DNA from: Nitrospinae bacterium CG11_big_fil_rev_8_21_14_0_20_45_15
GTDB lineage: Bacteria; Nitrospinota; Nitrospinia; Nitrospinales; VA-1
Direction: 5' to 3'
Length of the DNA: 64,000 nt
Assembly (NCBI GenBank): GCA_002787235.1
Contig: PCWG01000042.1
Coordinates: forward strand, 163,689-227,688
Below, piece by piece: positions 18,582 to 27,931 of this stretch. The first letter of the stretch is position 1; each line of letters begins with the position of its first letter. The notes under the pieces were generated by a model. That model saw nothing but the letters and a program-made list of their open reading frames with translations, was not told the origin of the DNA and did not search any database. The position numbers were made by a program, and so were the translations under genes.

Positions 18582-19313
18582 TTATTCTGCATTTTCGTCC
18601 AAACCTTGCTCCAGTGGATGGATTTCCTGTGGGAAGATGTTGACGGCTTCCTTGGTTGCGCATTTTTCTTCGGACTTGCGAGCTTTAATTTCTTCTAACT
18701 CCTCTATACCTTCGGGAGTATAGGCCCATGGCGTTACATTGCCTGAATCGCGCACTCTGATGACGGTTGCTATGATTTTTTCAAGCTTGGGTCCATCCAG
18801 GTCGCGTATGGAAAGCAATGCGTCTTCGTGACCATCGTAAGCGCAAAAAGCCATTGTGTAACAATTGGTGCCAGCACGGATCATCTTCAATGTGATGTTA
18901 GCGAAATGACAATGCACGCCAATCAAAGCACATACGTGAATTTTATTGTGTTGAATGGTCAAGTTCGGATGACAGGGGTTGATGACCGCTTCTGGATCAA
19001 TTTTAGGGTAGATCGGGCGGTAATCGGGCATTGGAATCAAGTTCATTCCGGGTACTTCGGCTTTAAGTTTCAGTACGAGCTCGGCCTTGTGGCGAGCATC
19101 TTCGTTCCATCCCCAAACAACCATTGGGCCCGGGAAAACAGTTGGGTTCCTTCGGGTCAAGAATTCATAGGCAAGTATTTCCATGGCTTTATCCTCAGAA
19201 ACGTGCTCGCCTGCTACCAATTCCATTCCAGACCCTTTTAACGGTTGAAAAATTCCCATTGATGCAGCAGATGGGGGAAGTAAACCGATGGGTCCAATTT
19301 CTAATTTTGGCAT
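18582..19313 (-). CDS. ForE / CO-dehydrogenase-beta-like family protein
   Basis: 243 residues. It resembles the proteins annotated as carbon monoxide dehydrogenase beta subunit family, and the small fifth subunit ForE of 2-oxoacid:ferredoxin oxidoreductases in Aquificae and Nitrospirota; this is recall of the family, not a search. The central part has closely spaced metal-type residues: NPCHPNLTIQHNKIHVC followed by GVHCHF (about 116-141). There is no CODH catalytic subunit in the window, so an actual CO dehydrogenase role is doubtful. An accessory role in ferredoxin-dependent carbon metabolism fits better with the por operon at 3399-6468. It stands alone, with its own terminator downstream. 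Confidence 0.55.
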   Translation of the reverse strand: MPKLEIGPIGLLPPSAASMGIFQPLKGSGMELVAGEHVSEDKAMEILAYEFLTRRNPTVFPGPMVVWGWNEDARHKAELVLKLKAEVPGMNLIPMPDYRPIYPKIDPEAVINPCHPNLTIQHNKIHVCALIGVHCHFANITLKMIRAGTNCYTMAFCAYDGHEDALLSIRDLDGPKLEKIIATVIRVRDSGNVTPWAYTPEGIEELEEIKARKSEEKCATKEAVNIFPQEIHPLEQGLDENAE

Positions 19314-19515
19314 CTTAAAAAAGTCTCCGTTTTTTATTTTTTATATAGAACGTTTGGTTATTCGTCTAAAATCAAAAGGAATTGACATTAATGTAATAAA
19401 CGGTACTGCGTACGTCACTAGCAAGAATCGGTTATTCTATTATCATTAAATTATCCTGTCAATCTCTATTTTAACAGGATTTTTCAGTCTATTCTAAGGG
19501 GGGGTGAAACAATTT

Positions 19516-20181
19516 TTATTTGTTGTGCGCCCACTCGAATGGATTTTCCTTCCAGTCACTCAAAAGCTGGAGTTGATTTGGATTGAAACGCCCCATTGTT
19601 TTGCAATGTTCGAGAAGTTGGGGGAATGTCAGCAGGGTGTGGAGCTGGCAGTCCATTTTTTTAAAGGATTCTACGGCACGTTGGAAGCCATAACTGAATA
19701 TGCACAGGCAATGATCGACACTGAAACCGGCATCGCGTAGTGCCTGAATAGCTTTCAGAGCACTTCCACCTGTTGAGATCAGGTCTTCAACGACTACGAT
19801 TCGACCGCTGGGTGGCAGTGCTCCTTCAATCTGGTTTTGCATTCCGTGTGTTTTGGGTTCGGGGCGAACATAGGCCAGGGGAGCTTGAATCAAATTAGCC
19901 AGAGTCACGGCGGGAGCGATGCCTGCGGTAGCGGTTCCAGCGATGCCATCGGCATCAATTTTGTGGTCTTGGAGAATTTGTTGAAAACCTTTGCCTACAA
20001 GCATGCGCGTTTCATAGCTTCCTAATAAGAGCCTGTTGTCATTGTAGATGGGCATTTTTGCGCCGGAGGCCCAAGTGAAGGGATGGTCGGGATCGAGTTT
20101 GATCGCACCGACTTCGAGACTGGCTTCTATCAAATGTTCTATTTTATATTGGATTTCTGTATCAGGCTTTTTTATTGTCAT
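19516..20181 (-). CDS. pyrE: Orotate phosphoribosyltransferase
   Basis: 221 residues. Adds ribose 5-phosphate from PRPP to orotate, giving OMP. The PRPP signature VVVEDLISTGGSALKA is at about residues 127-142, and YVRPEPKTHGMQNQIEG is the flexible catalytic loop. It lies 48 bases after lptD on the same strand and 9 kb from the pyr operon; the short upstream gap has no PyrR element, so it seems to escape the attenuator that governs pyrRBC-carAB. A weak 7-base stem hairpin (19453-19480) follows it. Confidence 0.95.
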   Translation of the reverse strand: MTIKKPDTEIQYKIEHLIEASLEVGAIKLDPDHPFTWASGAKMPIYNDNRLLLGSYETRMLVGKGFQQILQDHKIDADGIAGTATAGIAPAVTLANLIQAPLAYVRPEPKTHGMQNQIEGALPPSGRIVVVEDLISTGGSALKAIQALRDAGFSVDHCLCIFSYGFQRAVESFKKMDCQLHTLLTFPQLLEHCKTMGRFNPNQLQLLSDWKENPFEWAHNK

Positions 20182-20229
20182 TTTAGATTAGATAATGTGA
20201 TTTAAATTTACTAAATATATATTACTATT

Positions 20230-22407
20230 TTAATAGTCATCAAATTCTCTGAGGGTGCGTCTGTTGATCTTTCCGCTGCTGATCGAACCGAGACCTTTCA
20301 GTTGGATGCCGAGCAAAAACTTGGTTTCGTCTCTCAGAGTTGGGCCAGTTCCGAGGGTTCTTTGAACGAAATCCAATGTGAATCCCCAGCAGGAACATTT
20401 GGCATCGTACAACAAACTGAAATCATTTTCACGAAAAGTGCTGGATTGTTCGTCATATCTTGCGCTGTACTTGGCTCTCCATCCTTCCTTGAAAGCCCAG
20501 TCGATCGATGTGCCCCAGAATGTATTTTCATCTCGAGTATAACGTCGTTCTAATAACATCATCAGAGAAGAACTGGGTTTGATTCCGAATTCAAAATTGA
20601 AGGAACTGAGTCGATTTCGATGGACATCGTATTCGCTGTCGAAATTGATGATAAGTGGTTCGGCCAGGCGACTGTCTAAATCTATTCTGAAATTGGAAAA
20701 GGGGCGTTTTGAATTGGGTGAAGAGGGTGCTTTTTCAGCTTCACGAAAGTCGTAAGACTGGCTGACGATGAAGCGTAGTATTTGTCGACTTTGCTCTATT
20801 CCATCTTCCGTTGTTTCTTTTTTCAGCAGACGTTGTGTCAGTGAATAGGACAAAACGCTGGTGGGATTGATTTGATCAATTTGGTCAAATTCACGGATTT
20901 TATCTCGATCTTTTTGATCTATATTGGGGACATAATCAAAAGTGAAACGCGGTTCTATGACATGTTTAAAAGCCCCGTATTTGCCTTCGCTGGCGCGAAA
21001 GATTTTGTTGAACTTGGGTCCTTGCAGGATAGCTCGAAAATCTATGGATTCCCTTGAAAACCCTGAAAGTTCTTTGTTAGAGCTGTCGAGCCCTTTGCTG
21101 TACCAGGTTTCACGCAATCCCAGAGTTGGCGTGAAGGTGAGCCAGGATGTGGGGTTGAGAGCGACACTGAGTTGCGGATGGAAGTCGACGCGCTGAACAT
21201 TGAAATTGGTGTCAATCAATGGACTTGTATTCAAATCTACTAAAAATGAGGAAATATTGGATTCCTGATTAAAAAATACTCCGGTTTCTCCGAGTCGTAT
21301 GCGTTGGGTTTTAAAGGTGATCTGGGGGAGTTGTCCCAGAGTGTCGTCTCGGTCGAGCTGGGAACTATGACGATAGCGCATCAAGGCATCCAGCGAGTTG
21401 TCGGTCCAGGTTTTGGTCAGCGAAGCGTATGAATCTGTTTGGCGCCGGGTACGTTGACTGGTGTCATCCTGAAACGTTTTGTTGAAACTATTGTCACTTT
21501 CGAGGTCGAGTTTGCCAGCTAAATTGAATCCATTGTTGAAATTTTGATTGTGGAGCATATCGACTTTCCAGAATTGCGTACCGCTTTTGTCATCCAGATA
21601 CAATCCGGTAAATTTTCCGTTGATATCTTTTGTTGGGGTATAGCGGTATTCAAGGCCCGGGCGTACGCCCCGCTTGTCCAGATAATCGATGGAGACTGTG
21701 GCGTCGGACCAAGGGTTGATTGCCCAAAAGTAGGAATTGCTGAGAGTGAATCCATCGGTGTTACTGGATCCTACAGAGGGTATCAACATTCCCGATTTTC
21801 GGGTTTGATCCATGGGGATATAGCCAGCGGGCAGATAAAGGATTGGAACATCCCGGATTTTGAGCTTGGCTCCTTCGATCCAAATCCGATCATGGCGTTT
21901 GATATCCATCAATTTTGTTTCTATCGACCAATCGGGTATTTTACCTCGGCAGGTAGTGAAGGCACCATCATTGAGAACATAATGGTCTTCGGACAGCCGT
22001 TTAACTTGTGCGGCGTGTACAAAATAAGTGTCAGCAATCGAACCTTTTGCTTGTGAAATGACGGCGGTTTCGGATTTCATATTAAAACGGGTGCGCTTGG
22101 ATTTGAACTTTGTTCCGTCGGATGAGACGATGGAAACATTACCTGCCGCTTCACCTTTACCGGTTTCGGTATTGATGCTCACTTTATTCGCTTTCAGGGT
22201 TTTCTCCTGATATACGATTACAACATTCCCCCAAGCTCGTATCGTATCTTTTTCTCCGCTTTGGGTGACGTGGTCAGCAGAAATTTGAATAGGAATTGAA
22301 TTTTGGTCTGACTTTGGATCTGCGTTTGTTTCGCTATGAGCGATCGACGATAGAAGCGTCAACGCAAGGGTCAGAAGGATTGCTAAGATTTTTATGCTTT
22401 TGTTCAA
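20230..22407 (-). CDS. lptD: LPS-assembly protein LptD
   Basis: 725 residues. Outer-membrane beta-barrel that inserts lipopolysaccharide into the outer leaflet. The N-terminus has a signal peptide (KILAILLTLALTLLSSIAHS, cleavage near residue 26), then the OstA/LptA-like jellyroll (about 35-150) and the barrel domain, with many alternating strands and a C-terminal aromatic (ending FDDY). Start: the only fitting codon before the signal peptide is TTG at 22407, without a clear ribosome site, 74 bases inside folC; translation may depend on folC. A single TTG start for an essential envelope gene is unusual, and ATT immediately before it is an alternative. Confidence 0.88.
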   Translation of the reverse strand: MNKSIKILAILLTLALTLLSSIAHSETNADPKSDQNSIPIQISADHVTQSGEKDTIRAWGNVVIVYQEKTLKANKVSINTETGKGEAAGNVSIVSSDGTKFKSKRTRFNMKSETAVISQAKGSIADTYFVHAAQVKRLSEDHYVLNDGAFTTCRGKIPDWSIETKLMDIKRHDRIWIEGAKLKIRDVPILYLPAGYIPMDQTRKSGMLIPSVGSSNTDGFTLSNSYFWAINPWSDATVSIDYLDKRGVRPGLEYRYTPTKDINGKFTGLYLDDKSGTQFWKVDMLHNQNFNNGFNLAGKLDLESDNSFNKTFQDDTSQRTRRQTDSYASLTKTWTDNSLDALMRYRHSSQLDRDDTLGQLPQITFKTQRIRLGETGVFFNQESNISSFLVDLNTSPLIDTNFNVQRVDFHPQLSVALNPTSWLTFTPTLGLRETWYSKGLDSSNKELSGFSRESIDFRAILQGPKFNKIFRASEGKYGAFKHVIEPRFTFDYVPNIDQKDRDKIREFDQIDQINPTSVLSYSLTQRLLKKETTEDGIEQSRQILRFIVSQSYDFREAEKAPSSPNSKRPFSNFRIDLDSRLAEPLIINFDSEYDVHRNRLSSFNFEFGIKPSSSLMMLLERRYTRDENTFWGTSIDWAFKEGWRAKYSARYDEQSSTFRENDFSLLYDAKCSCWGFTLDFVQRTLGTGPTLRDETKFLLGIQLKGLGSISSGKINRRTLREFDDY

Positions 22408-23683
22408 AATAGATTTTGGCTTCCGAAACGGTGTGTAAAGAACCGGTGATACATACTATATCGTCATCGTGTGTCTGGCTTTTAACCGCTTCTATGGCTT
22501 TTTCAATTTCCGGAATGACAGATATTTCCAGATGTTTGGGTTTCCCAAGAAAAAACTTCAATTGTTCGGGGTCTTCGCTTCTTTCCCCCTTGGGTCTTAC
22601 CAGAATGATCTGATTTGCCCACTTTGAAAGAATCTCCAGCATTTCATGGGTCGCTTTGTCCTTCATGACGCCAAAAATAACCCTGCGTTGCCCCTTGATG
22701 GGAAAAGTTTTCTCCAACTCGGACGTCATACTTTTGACGCCAGAAGGGTTGTGGGCGCAGTCGAAAATAATCAAAGGCTTTCTGGACCCTACTTCCATCC
22801 TTCCCGGCCAATAGGTTGATTTCAATCCTTCCTTCACAGCTTTCGCAGTGATTGATGGAAATGTGTGCGCCAAGAGCCTGCAGGTTTTTACAGCAAGGCC
22901 TGCATTTTCGGCCTGGTACTTGCCTAAAAGAGGGAGTCCAAGCTCGGTAAATTTAAAATGGGTCTCCTCGTATTCGAGGCTCTGTTCATAAGTATTTGTG
23001 TTTAAAATGCGAATTTTAAAATCGGAACCAAGACGCAACAGAGTCGCTGATTTCTCTTTTGCAAATTGCCGAACGATATTAAAAACAGGCTCTTCTTCTA
23101 TATTAGCAAGAACTGTACCTCCAACTTTTATTATGGAAGCTTTTTCGAAGGCAATTTGATGTAATTCTTCACCCAAATACTGCGTGTGGTCTTTGGCGAT
23201 AGAAGTGATTATGGAAACCAGAGGTTGGCATACATTGGTGGCGTCCAGGCGGCCTCCCAAACCAACTTCCAAAATATTGAGCTCAACGCCTTGTTCATAG
23301 AAATGGATGAATGCGATGACTGTGCTAAACTCAAAAAATGTAGGAGTTATGTTCAGGTCTTCGGATGTTTTATGGACACGCCGAAAAATGTCTTCCAGGT
23401 TTTGAAAGGGGATGGATTTTCCATTGACTTTGATGCGTTCGCTGAAATCTATCAGATGGGGCGATGTGAAGAGTCCCGTTTTTACTCCAGCCTGACGGCA
23501 AACGGATTCCGTCATTGCGGCGACAGAGCCTTTGCCATTGGTACCGGCAATATGAACACTTGGAATTTTCAAATGAGGATTGTCGAATGCTTCCAACAAC
23601 TGAGTCACATTTTCCAGGCCGAGCTTTATACCGGTTTCAGACAGGCCAAACAAGTAATTCAGAATACCTTCTTTCGAATTCAT
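22334..23683 (-). CDS. folC: Folylpolyglutamate synthase / dihydrofolate synthase
   Basis: 449 residues. Adds glutamate to dihydropteroate and folates. The Mur-ligase P-loop is in IAGTNGKGSVAAM (about 45-57), the folate Omega-loop in TSPHLIDFSERI, and the C-terminal domain has FDCAHNPSGVKS. The last 20 residues extend past the usual end of the family and are encoded within the start of lptD (74-base overlap). ATG at 23683. First of the run folC-lptD-pyrE. Confidence 0.94.
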   Translation of the reverse strand: MNSKEGILNYLFGLSETGIKLGLENVTQLLEAFDNPHLKIPSVHIAGTNGKGSVAAMTESVCRQAGVKTGLFTSPHLIDFSERIKVNGKSIPFQNLEDIFRRVHKTSEDLNITPTFFEFSTVIAFIHFYEQGVELNILEVGLGGRLDATNVCQPLVSIITSIAKDHTQYLGEELHQIAFEKASIIKVGGTVLANIEEEPVFNIVRQFAKEKSATLLRLGSDFKIRILNTNTYEQSLEYEETHFKFTELGLPLLGKYQAENAGLAVKTCRLLAHTFPSITAKAVKEGLKSTYWPGRMEVGSRKPLIIFDCAHNPSGVKSMTSELEKTFPIKGQRRVIFGVMKDKATHEMLEILSKWANQIILVRPKGERSEDPEQLKFFLGKPKHLEISVIPEIEKAIEAVKSQTHDDDIVCITGSLHTVSEAKIYFEQKHKNLSNPSDPCVDASIVDRS

Positions 23684-23824
23684 AGGTCTATGGCTCTTAA
23701 GTTAGTAGCAAGTAAGGGTAGGGAACGTTTTTTGGGGATTGCGTTGGCCTGATTTTTCTGTCTATAATTTTAGCAAAGAACGGAAGGGTGTCGTCTAAAT
23801 TTTTTTTAATGTTAAGGGGATGAT

Positions 23825-24445
23825 ATGTCGGTATTGACTGAAGTTTTACCAGGAGTTTGGAAATGGTCGGTTTTCTCTGAAGAAAAGGGTTTGAATTTTA
23901 ACGGTCATTTATTGATTCATGGAGATGAGTCGGTGCTGATTGATCCTCCAGAGTTGGATGAGGATGGCTTGCAGGATTTACATGTTTTGATCGAAAGGCA
24001 TCCCGATGCTGTTCCACAAGCTGTATTACTCACCAACGCACATCACGACAGGTATTCGTTCGAGTTGGCAAAACAATTGTCCATTCCGGTGTGCATCCAT
24101 TCAAAGGACGCTGAACTTTTGCCCTTTGCACCTGCAAAGACCTTTGTGAATGGTGAATCTCTGTTTTGTGGCTTGAAGGTTGTAAGTTTTGAAAATCAGA
24201 AAACACCCGGGGAGTCCGCATTTTTTCTTGAAGAAAGCGGCATCTTGTTTATTGGGGATGCTTTAATCAGTAAGACTCAGGGCAGGGTACAGCTATTGCC
24301 TGAGGACAAGTATAAAAATGTCGAGTTGGCTAAAAAAGGACTTGGGATTTTGAAGGATTTGAAGTTCGAAACACTATTGCTTGGAGATGGGGAACCGATT
24401 CTTGCGGGAGCAAAAGATCTGGTGGTATCGTTTTTAAATGAATAA
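23825..24445 (+). CDS. Metallo-beta-lactamase-fold protein with degenerate metal motif
   Basis: 206 residues. The fold is recognisable from FNGHLLIHGDESVLIDPP, then the active-site loop, then GILFIGDALIS and the final strand. The usual H-x-H-x-D-H ligand motif is TNAHHDRYS here: the first and last histidines are not in place, although the D in GDALIS survives, and the last ligand region reads LGDGEP with no His. It may bind one metal, or none, and could be a pseudo-enzyme. ATG at 23825 with AAGGGG upstream. Convergent with the CBS gene, whose stop is 8 bases away. Confidence 0.75.
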   Translation: MSVLTEVLPGVWKWSVFSEEKGLNFNGHLLIHGDESVLIDPPELDEDGLQDLHVLIERHPDAVPQAVLLTNAHHDRYSFELAKQLSIPVCIHSKDAELLPFAPAKTFVNGESLFCGLKVVSFENQKTPGESAFFLEESGILFIGDALISKTQGRVQLLPEDKYKNVELAKKGLGILKDLKFETLLLGDGEPILAGAKDLVVSFLNE

Positions 24446-24453
24446 AACAATAT

Positions 24454-25083
24454 TCAGCTGATTTTTGAAAGGGCCAGAACCTGGGCGAGTTCGTAGAGAC
24501 TCTCGTCCTCGGCGCATTGGGAAATTTCTTCCCAGCTTGCATCACGAGTGATGGCTAGTGCGGTAGGACTGTTTTTATCTAAATTTTCCTTCATATCGTT
24601 TAAAAGTTCCTGCACCAAACCAATAAAGTTTGTTTTTCCTTCCCGGCAATTGTAACGGCTCCAGAATTTGGTAATGGGATCACTGTTGTTGGGCGAATTC
24701 TGTAGAAAATAAGAGGCAATGTCTTTTAATTTGATCAAGCCGACAGGTTCTTCATTTTCCAGAACTGTGATATTCCGAATATTGTTTGCGATCATAACCA
24801 ACAAGGCATCTTTCATGCTTTTGTTGCCGTCGATTACTATAAGGGGCTGACTGGCAATCTTGGAAATGAATGCTTTGCTACAATCAATTTCTTGCGCAAT
24901 GGCTTTATGGAGAAAGTCGGTTGCCGTTACAACCCCGCTATAAATCCCATTTTCTTTGAGAACAAGGGTATCGACTTTACTTTCAGCCATTTTTTTAGCC
25001 GCTGATACGATAGAAATATCACCTTCGACGGCGACTAAATTCCGGTCTGTATGATCAATGATTCTATTTGAGGTTTCTCGCAT
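24454..25083 (-). CDS. CBS-domain protein with C-terminal extension
   Basis: 209 residues. Two CBS motifs (about 10-66 and 75-130), each ending in the typical GVVTATDFL and GLIKLKDIA segments, followed by some 75 residues of no known domain (from SPNNSDPITKFW onward). The extension is helical with several acidic residues. An adenosyl-nucleotide sensor is the general expectation; the target is unknown. There is no co-directional neighbour within an operon distance. Confidence 0.8.
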   Translation of the reverse strand: MRETSNRIIDHTDRNLVAVEGDISIVSAAKKMAESKVDTLVLKENGIYSGVVTATDFLHKAIAQEIDCSKAFISKIASQPLIVIDGNKSMKDALLVMIANNIRNITVLENEEPVGLIKLKDIASYFLQNSPNNSDPITKFWSRYNCREGKTNFIGLVQELLNDMKENLDKNSPTALAITRDASWEEISQCAEDESLYELAQVLALSKIS

Positions 25084-25267
25084 AAGATTATTTCTTATAA
25101 AAAAATCAATATTTTCCTAGAAATATTAACATATTTCAACAAGTTATCCCACATATATTTACATTTTCATTAGATGAGCTATCTCAATGAAAAATAGAGG
25201 ATATTGCCTGTAAATACTCCGGTCAAGGTGTCTATTCTTGAGTAGGGGGTGAGCTTGTCACTCCCCG

Positions 25268-26332
25268 TCAGTAAAATTTATTTGAGTCTAATTGAACGTA
25301 TTGTATGTGCTGACGATTGTGGGTATAGACACCGTGAATTTTTTGATTTTTGCCAGCGTAAAAGCTGGGATACGAGACTTCACAATCGGAGTTATCTATC
25401 ACCTCAGGCTCTTCCCATGTAAAGCCACCATCACGTGAAATACTACTGCTTAATGGGAAACGGTTTTGTCCTTCAGTGGGGTTGTAGATCATAACAATAT
25501 TGTCATTTACCGTAAAAGCAGAAATTCCAGACAATGGATTTGGAAGAAGGGTCTGCCGGGGATTAGACCAAAAACGTCCTTGATCGGGCGAAAAGCTTTG
25601 CCATATTCGTCGGGGATCTGTATGTGGACGAAAAAACAGTGTTAAGCGACCGGAGCCTTCCTTAATAATTGTAGATTGTATTATATTTCTATTATCAAAC
25701 TTATACGACTGCTTCCATTCGGTATAGGGATGAAAGCTTTTTAAGAGAATGGATTCGCGAGCATTTTCGTTGTATGCCGGGAGCAGATAGGAACCATCAT
25801 CTAATAACAAGGGAGGGTGGCGAATCATCATTCCCTCTTGATTGAATATTTGAGTTATTGTCGACCAGGAAATGCCATTGTCATCTGAATAGGTATGTTT
25901 GATATATGAGTGATTCCAATAGATGCCTTTCAGTACAACAAACATCAGGTGAATTCTTCCAGTGGGATCCTGGAAAAGAAGGGGATTGCCGTTAGAATAT
26001 GCTGTGGGATGAATCAAAACTTTGCTGGGTGACCAATTTTTGTTACTCATGGATTGGCGTGCAATCACGATGGAGGCTTCAGCATACTCATTTTCAGGGT
26101 AGGCATACCAGGTTACAAAGAGGTCGTTGGATTGCGTTTCCAAAAGGGTTGGACAGTGGCAGAAATTTCCGGCATTGACCGGATTATAAAGTCGTTTGTT
26201 CGTTAGCATTGCGAGACATATCGAGGAAGATGCGAGTGCGCTGATTTTATAGGGTACTGAATGGTGATTATAGTATATAGTTTTATAAAATTTGGTGTGG
26301 AGATATTTTTTTATCGCTGATTTGTTAAACAC
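25268..26332 (-). CDS. Sialidase/BNR-repeat-like protein
   Basis: 354 residues. A six-bladed propeller of the sialidase superfamily is indicated by three Asp boxes: SDDNGISW (about 150), SPDQGRFW (about 240) and SRDGGFTW (about 297). An arginine in FRPHTDPRR and another in ARQSMS could correspond to substrate residues, but a full catalytic set cannot be assigned by eye. The first 55 residues are basic and aromatic with a short hydrophobic stretch (SALASSSICLAML), not a clear signal peptide. The start is GTG at 26332. It could be an exo-sialidase-like glycosidase or a non-catalytic propeller. Confidence 0.72.
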   Translation of the reverse strand: MFNKSAIKKYLHTKFYKTIYYNHHSVPYKISALASSSICLAMLTNKRLYNPVNAGNFCHCPTLLETQSNDLFVTWYAYPENEYAEASIVIARQSMSNKNWSPSKVLIHPTAYSNGNPLLFQDPTGRIHLMFVVLKGIYWNHSYIKHTYSDDNGISWSTITQIFNQEGMMIRHPPLLLDDGSYLLPAYNENARESILLKSFHPYTEWKQSYKFDNRNIIQSTIIKEGSGRLTLFFRPHTDPRRIWQSFSPDQGRFWSNPRQTLLPNPLSGISAFTVNDNIVMIYNPTEGQNRFPLSSSISRDGGFTWEEPEVIDNSDCEVSYPSFYAGKNQKIHGVYTHNRQHIQYVQLDSNKFY

Positions 26333-26525
26333 AAAAGCTTACATTAGCATAACCGAAACTGGATGTGGCTCAGACTCGATACACAAACATAAAATATTTT
26401 GTGACCGTTGTGTTTTTAGAATTGTTGAAGTTTAAGTCTTTGGGCGAGGGGACTTTATTTTCCTGCATTGGGACTGTTGAGCTGGAGGTAACCAAGAATC
26501 TAGAAAATTAATACGTAGGGAGAGA

Positions 26526-26855
26526 TTATATTTTTTTGGGCGAAAAAGTCAGGGCTAAATGTTCGACAGCCTTGCCGTCTTTGATATGTTCTTGCAGGAT
26601 TGTTTCTACTTCCTCTTTGTTTTGAGGTGAGTACCAGACATCATCGGGATAGACGACCATGGCAGGGCCGTGTTTGCAGGCGTCCAGACATCCCGCTTTG
26701 TTGACACGTACTTTTCCTTTCAGTCCATTTTGGTGGACCCAGTCTTTTGCAATATCAAGCATATCGTTTGCGCCGCGAGCGACGCAACTTCCGCGTGGAT
26801 CGTCTGCTTTGCGCTCGTTATTGCAGATAAAAAGATGTCTTTCAAAGCGTGGCAT
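26526..26855 (-). CDS. Thioredoxin-fold [2Fe-2S] ferredoxin
   Basis: 109 residues. Belongs to the thioredoxin-like [2Fe-2S] ferredoxins (Azotobacter Shethna I / NuoE-like fold). Cysteines in LFICNNE, GSCVARG and GCLDACKHGP match the expected C-x8-12-C and C-x3-C ligands. It begins with ATG at 26855, 12 bases after the CysM-type gene, so it is the last gene of the sulfur cluster. It may supply electrons for sulfur transfer or reduction; that is inference from position. Confidence 0.88.
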   Translation of the reverse strand: MPRFERHLFICNNERKADDPRGSCVARGANDMLDIAKDWVHQNGLKGKVRVNKAGCLDACKHGPAMVVYPDDVWYSPQNKEEVETILQEHIKDGKAVEHLALTFSPKKI

Positions 26856-26867
26856 GGCAATCCGTGT

Positions 26868-27866
26868 TCAGGAATCTGCTTTTGGAATCTTATTTCCGTG
26901 AGTTTCGGCGTACTCTTTGAACTTCCCAAAATTCACATAACATCGGTCGCAACTATCAGGAAATATTGTGACAATGACCCCTTCTTTGATACGGGAAGCC
27001 AGTTCCAAAGCCCCTACGATAGCACCAGCAGAAGATTGCCCGACCAGAATGCCTTCTTCTTTTTCAAGAGTCTGGACCATCGTGTAAGCGTCTTCCGTTG
27101 CGATAGATATTTTGCCGTCGAGTTCTTCTTCCTTGTAGATGCCAGGTACGATTGAAGAGGCCATGTGTTTCAAGCCTTCGATACCGTGCAACTCTTCTGC
27201 GGGTTCCAATGCGTAACAAAGAATATTCTTATTGAATTCGCGCAGGCGGCGGGTGTTGCCCATGATGGTTCCACCCGTCCCTATCCCGGCGACAAAGTGA
27301 GTGACACGTCCGTTGGTTTGTTCCCATATTTCGCACGCAGTGGTATTGTAATGAGCTTTCCAGTTGGAGTCATTGTTGTACTGATCGGGCATGAAATATT
27401 GATCGGGATCTTTATTGTAAATTTCCCTTGCCAGCCGGATGGCACCATCGGAACCTTCAAAGGGGCTGGATTGAACAATTTCAGCACCATAAAAGTCCGC
27501 CATCAACCCCTTGCGTTCCTTGCAAACATTGGCGGCCATGACCAATTTGACTTTGTAACCCTTGAGTTTACCGATCAAAGCGTAAGCGATTCCGGTATTT
27601 CCCGAAGTGGAATCAAGGATGGTCTTGCCCTTAGTGAGTCTGCCGGATGCTTCGCCGTCGAGGATCATTTGCAGGGCAGGGCGGGATTTTACCGATCCGC
27701 CTGCGTTGCGCCATTCTGCCTTTGCATATATTTCGACGTTTGGGTAGTTACGCCCGACATGTTGCATCTTAAGAAGCGGAGTATTGCCAATTTTCTTGAG
27801 CACATCCTCATCGGTGATGAGGGGACAAGTCGGCGTCTGTACTTCTTCGGGTATGGATACGTTCAT
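26868..27866 (-). CDS. cysM: PLP-dependent cysteine synthase, CysM-like
   Basis: 332 residues. Cysteine synthase fold with the PLP lysine in NAGGSVKSRP, the substrate loop TSGNTGIA and the phosphate loop GIGTGGTIMG. The insert HGIEGLKHMASSIVPGIY (about 225) recalls the mycobacterial CysM that takes sulfur from thiocarboxylated CysO and uses O-phosphoserine. The immediate upstream genes are an E1-like enzyme and a ThiS/MoaD-like carrier, which supports this over ordinary O-acetylserine sulfhydrylase. Start: ATG at 27866 is preferred; a TTG at 27902 is also in frame and neither has a clear ribosome site. The usual PxGSxKDR is NAGGSVKSR, a small change. Confidence 0.85.
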   Translation of the reverse strand: MNVSIPEEVQTPTCPLITDEDVLKKIGNTPLLKMQHVGRNYPNVEIYAKAEWRNAGGSVKSRPALQMILDGEASGRLTKGKTILDSTSGNTGIAYALIGKLKGYKVKLVMAANVCKERKGLMADFYGAEIVQSSPFEGSDGAIRLAREIYNKDPDQYFMPDQYNNDSNWKAHYNTTACEIWEQTNGRVTHFVAGIGTGGTIMGNTRRLREFNKNILCYALEPAEELHGIEGLKHMASSIVPGIYKEEELDGKISIATEDAYTMVQTLEKEEGILVGQSSAGAIVGALELASRIKEGVIVTIFPDSCDRCYVNFGKFKEYAETHGNKIPKADS

Positions 27867-27931
27867 CGTCTGTCTGTTCGTGCCAGAAAAAATATCTGGC
27901 AAATAGGTTCGCTTAATGATTATATTTTACG

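Noticed and set aside
18582..19313. Calling this gene a true CO dehydrogenase subunit
   Set aside because: No CODH/ACS catalytic genes in the window; the match is to a loosely named family.
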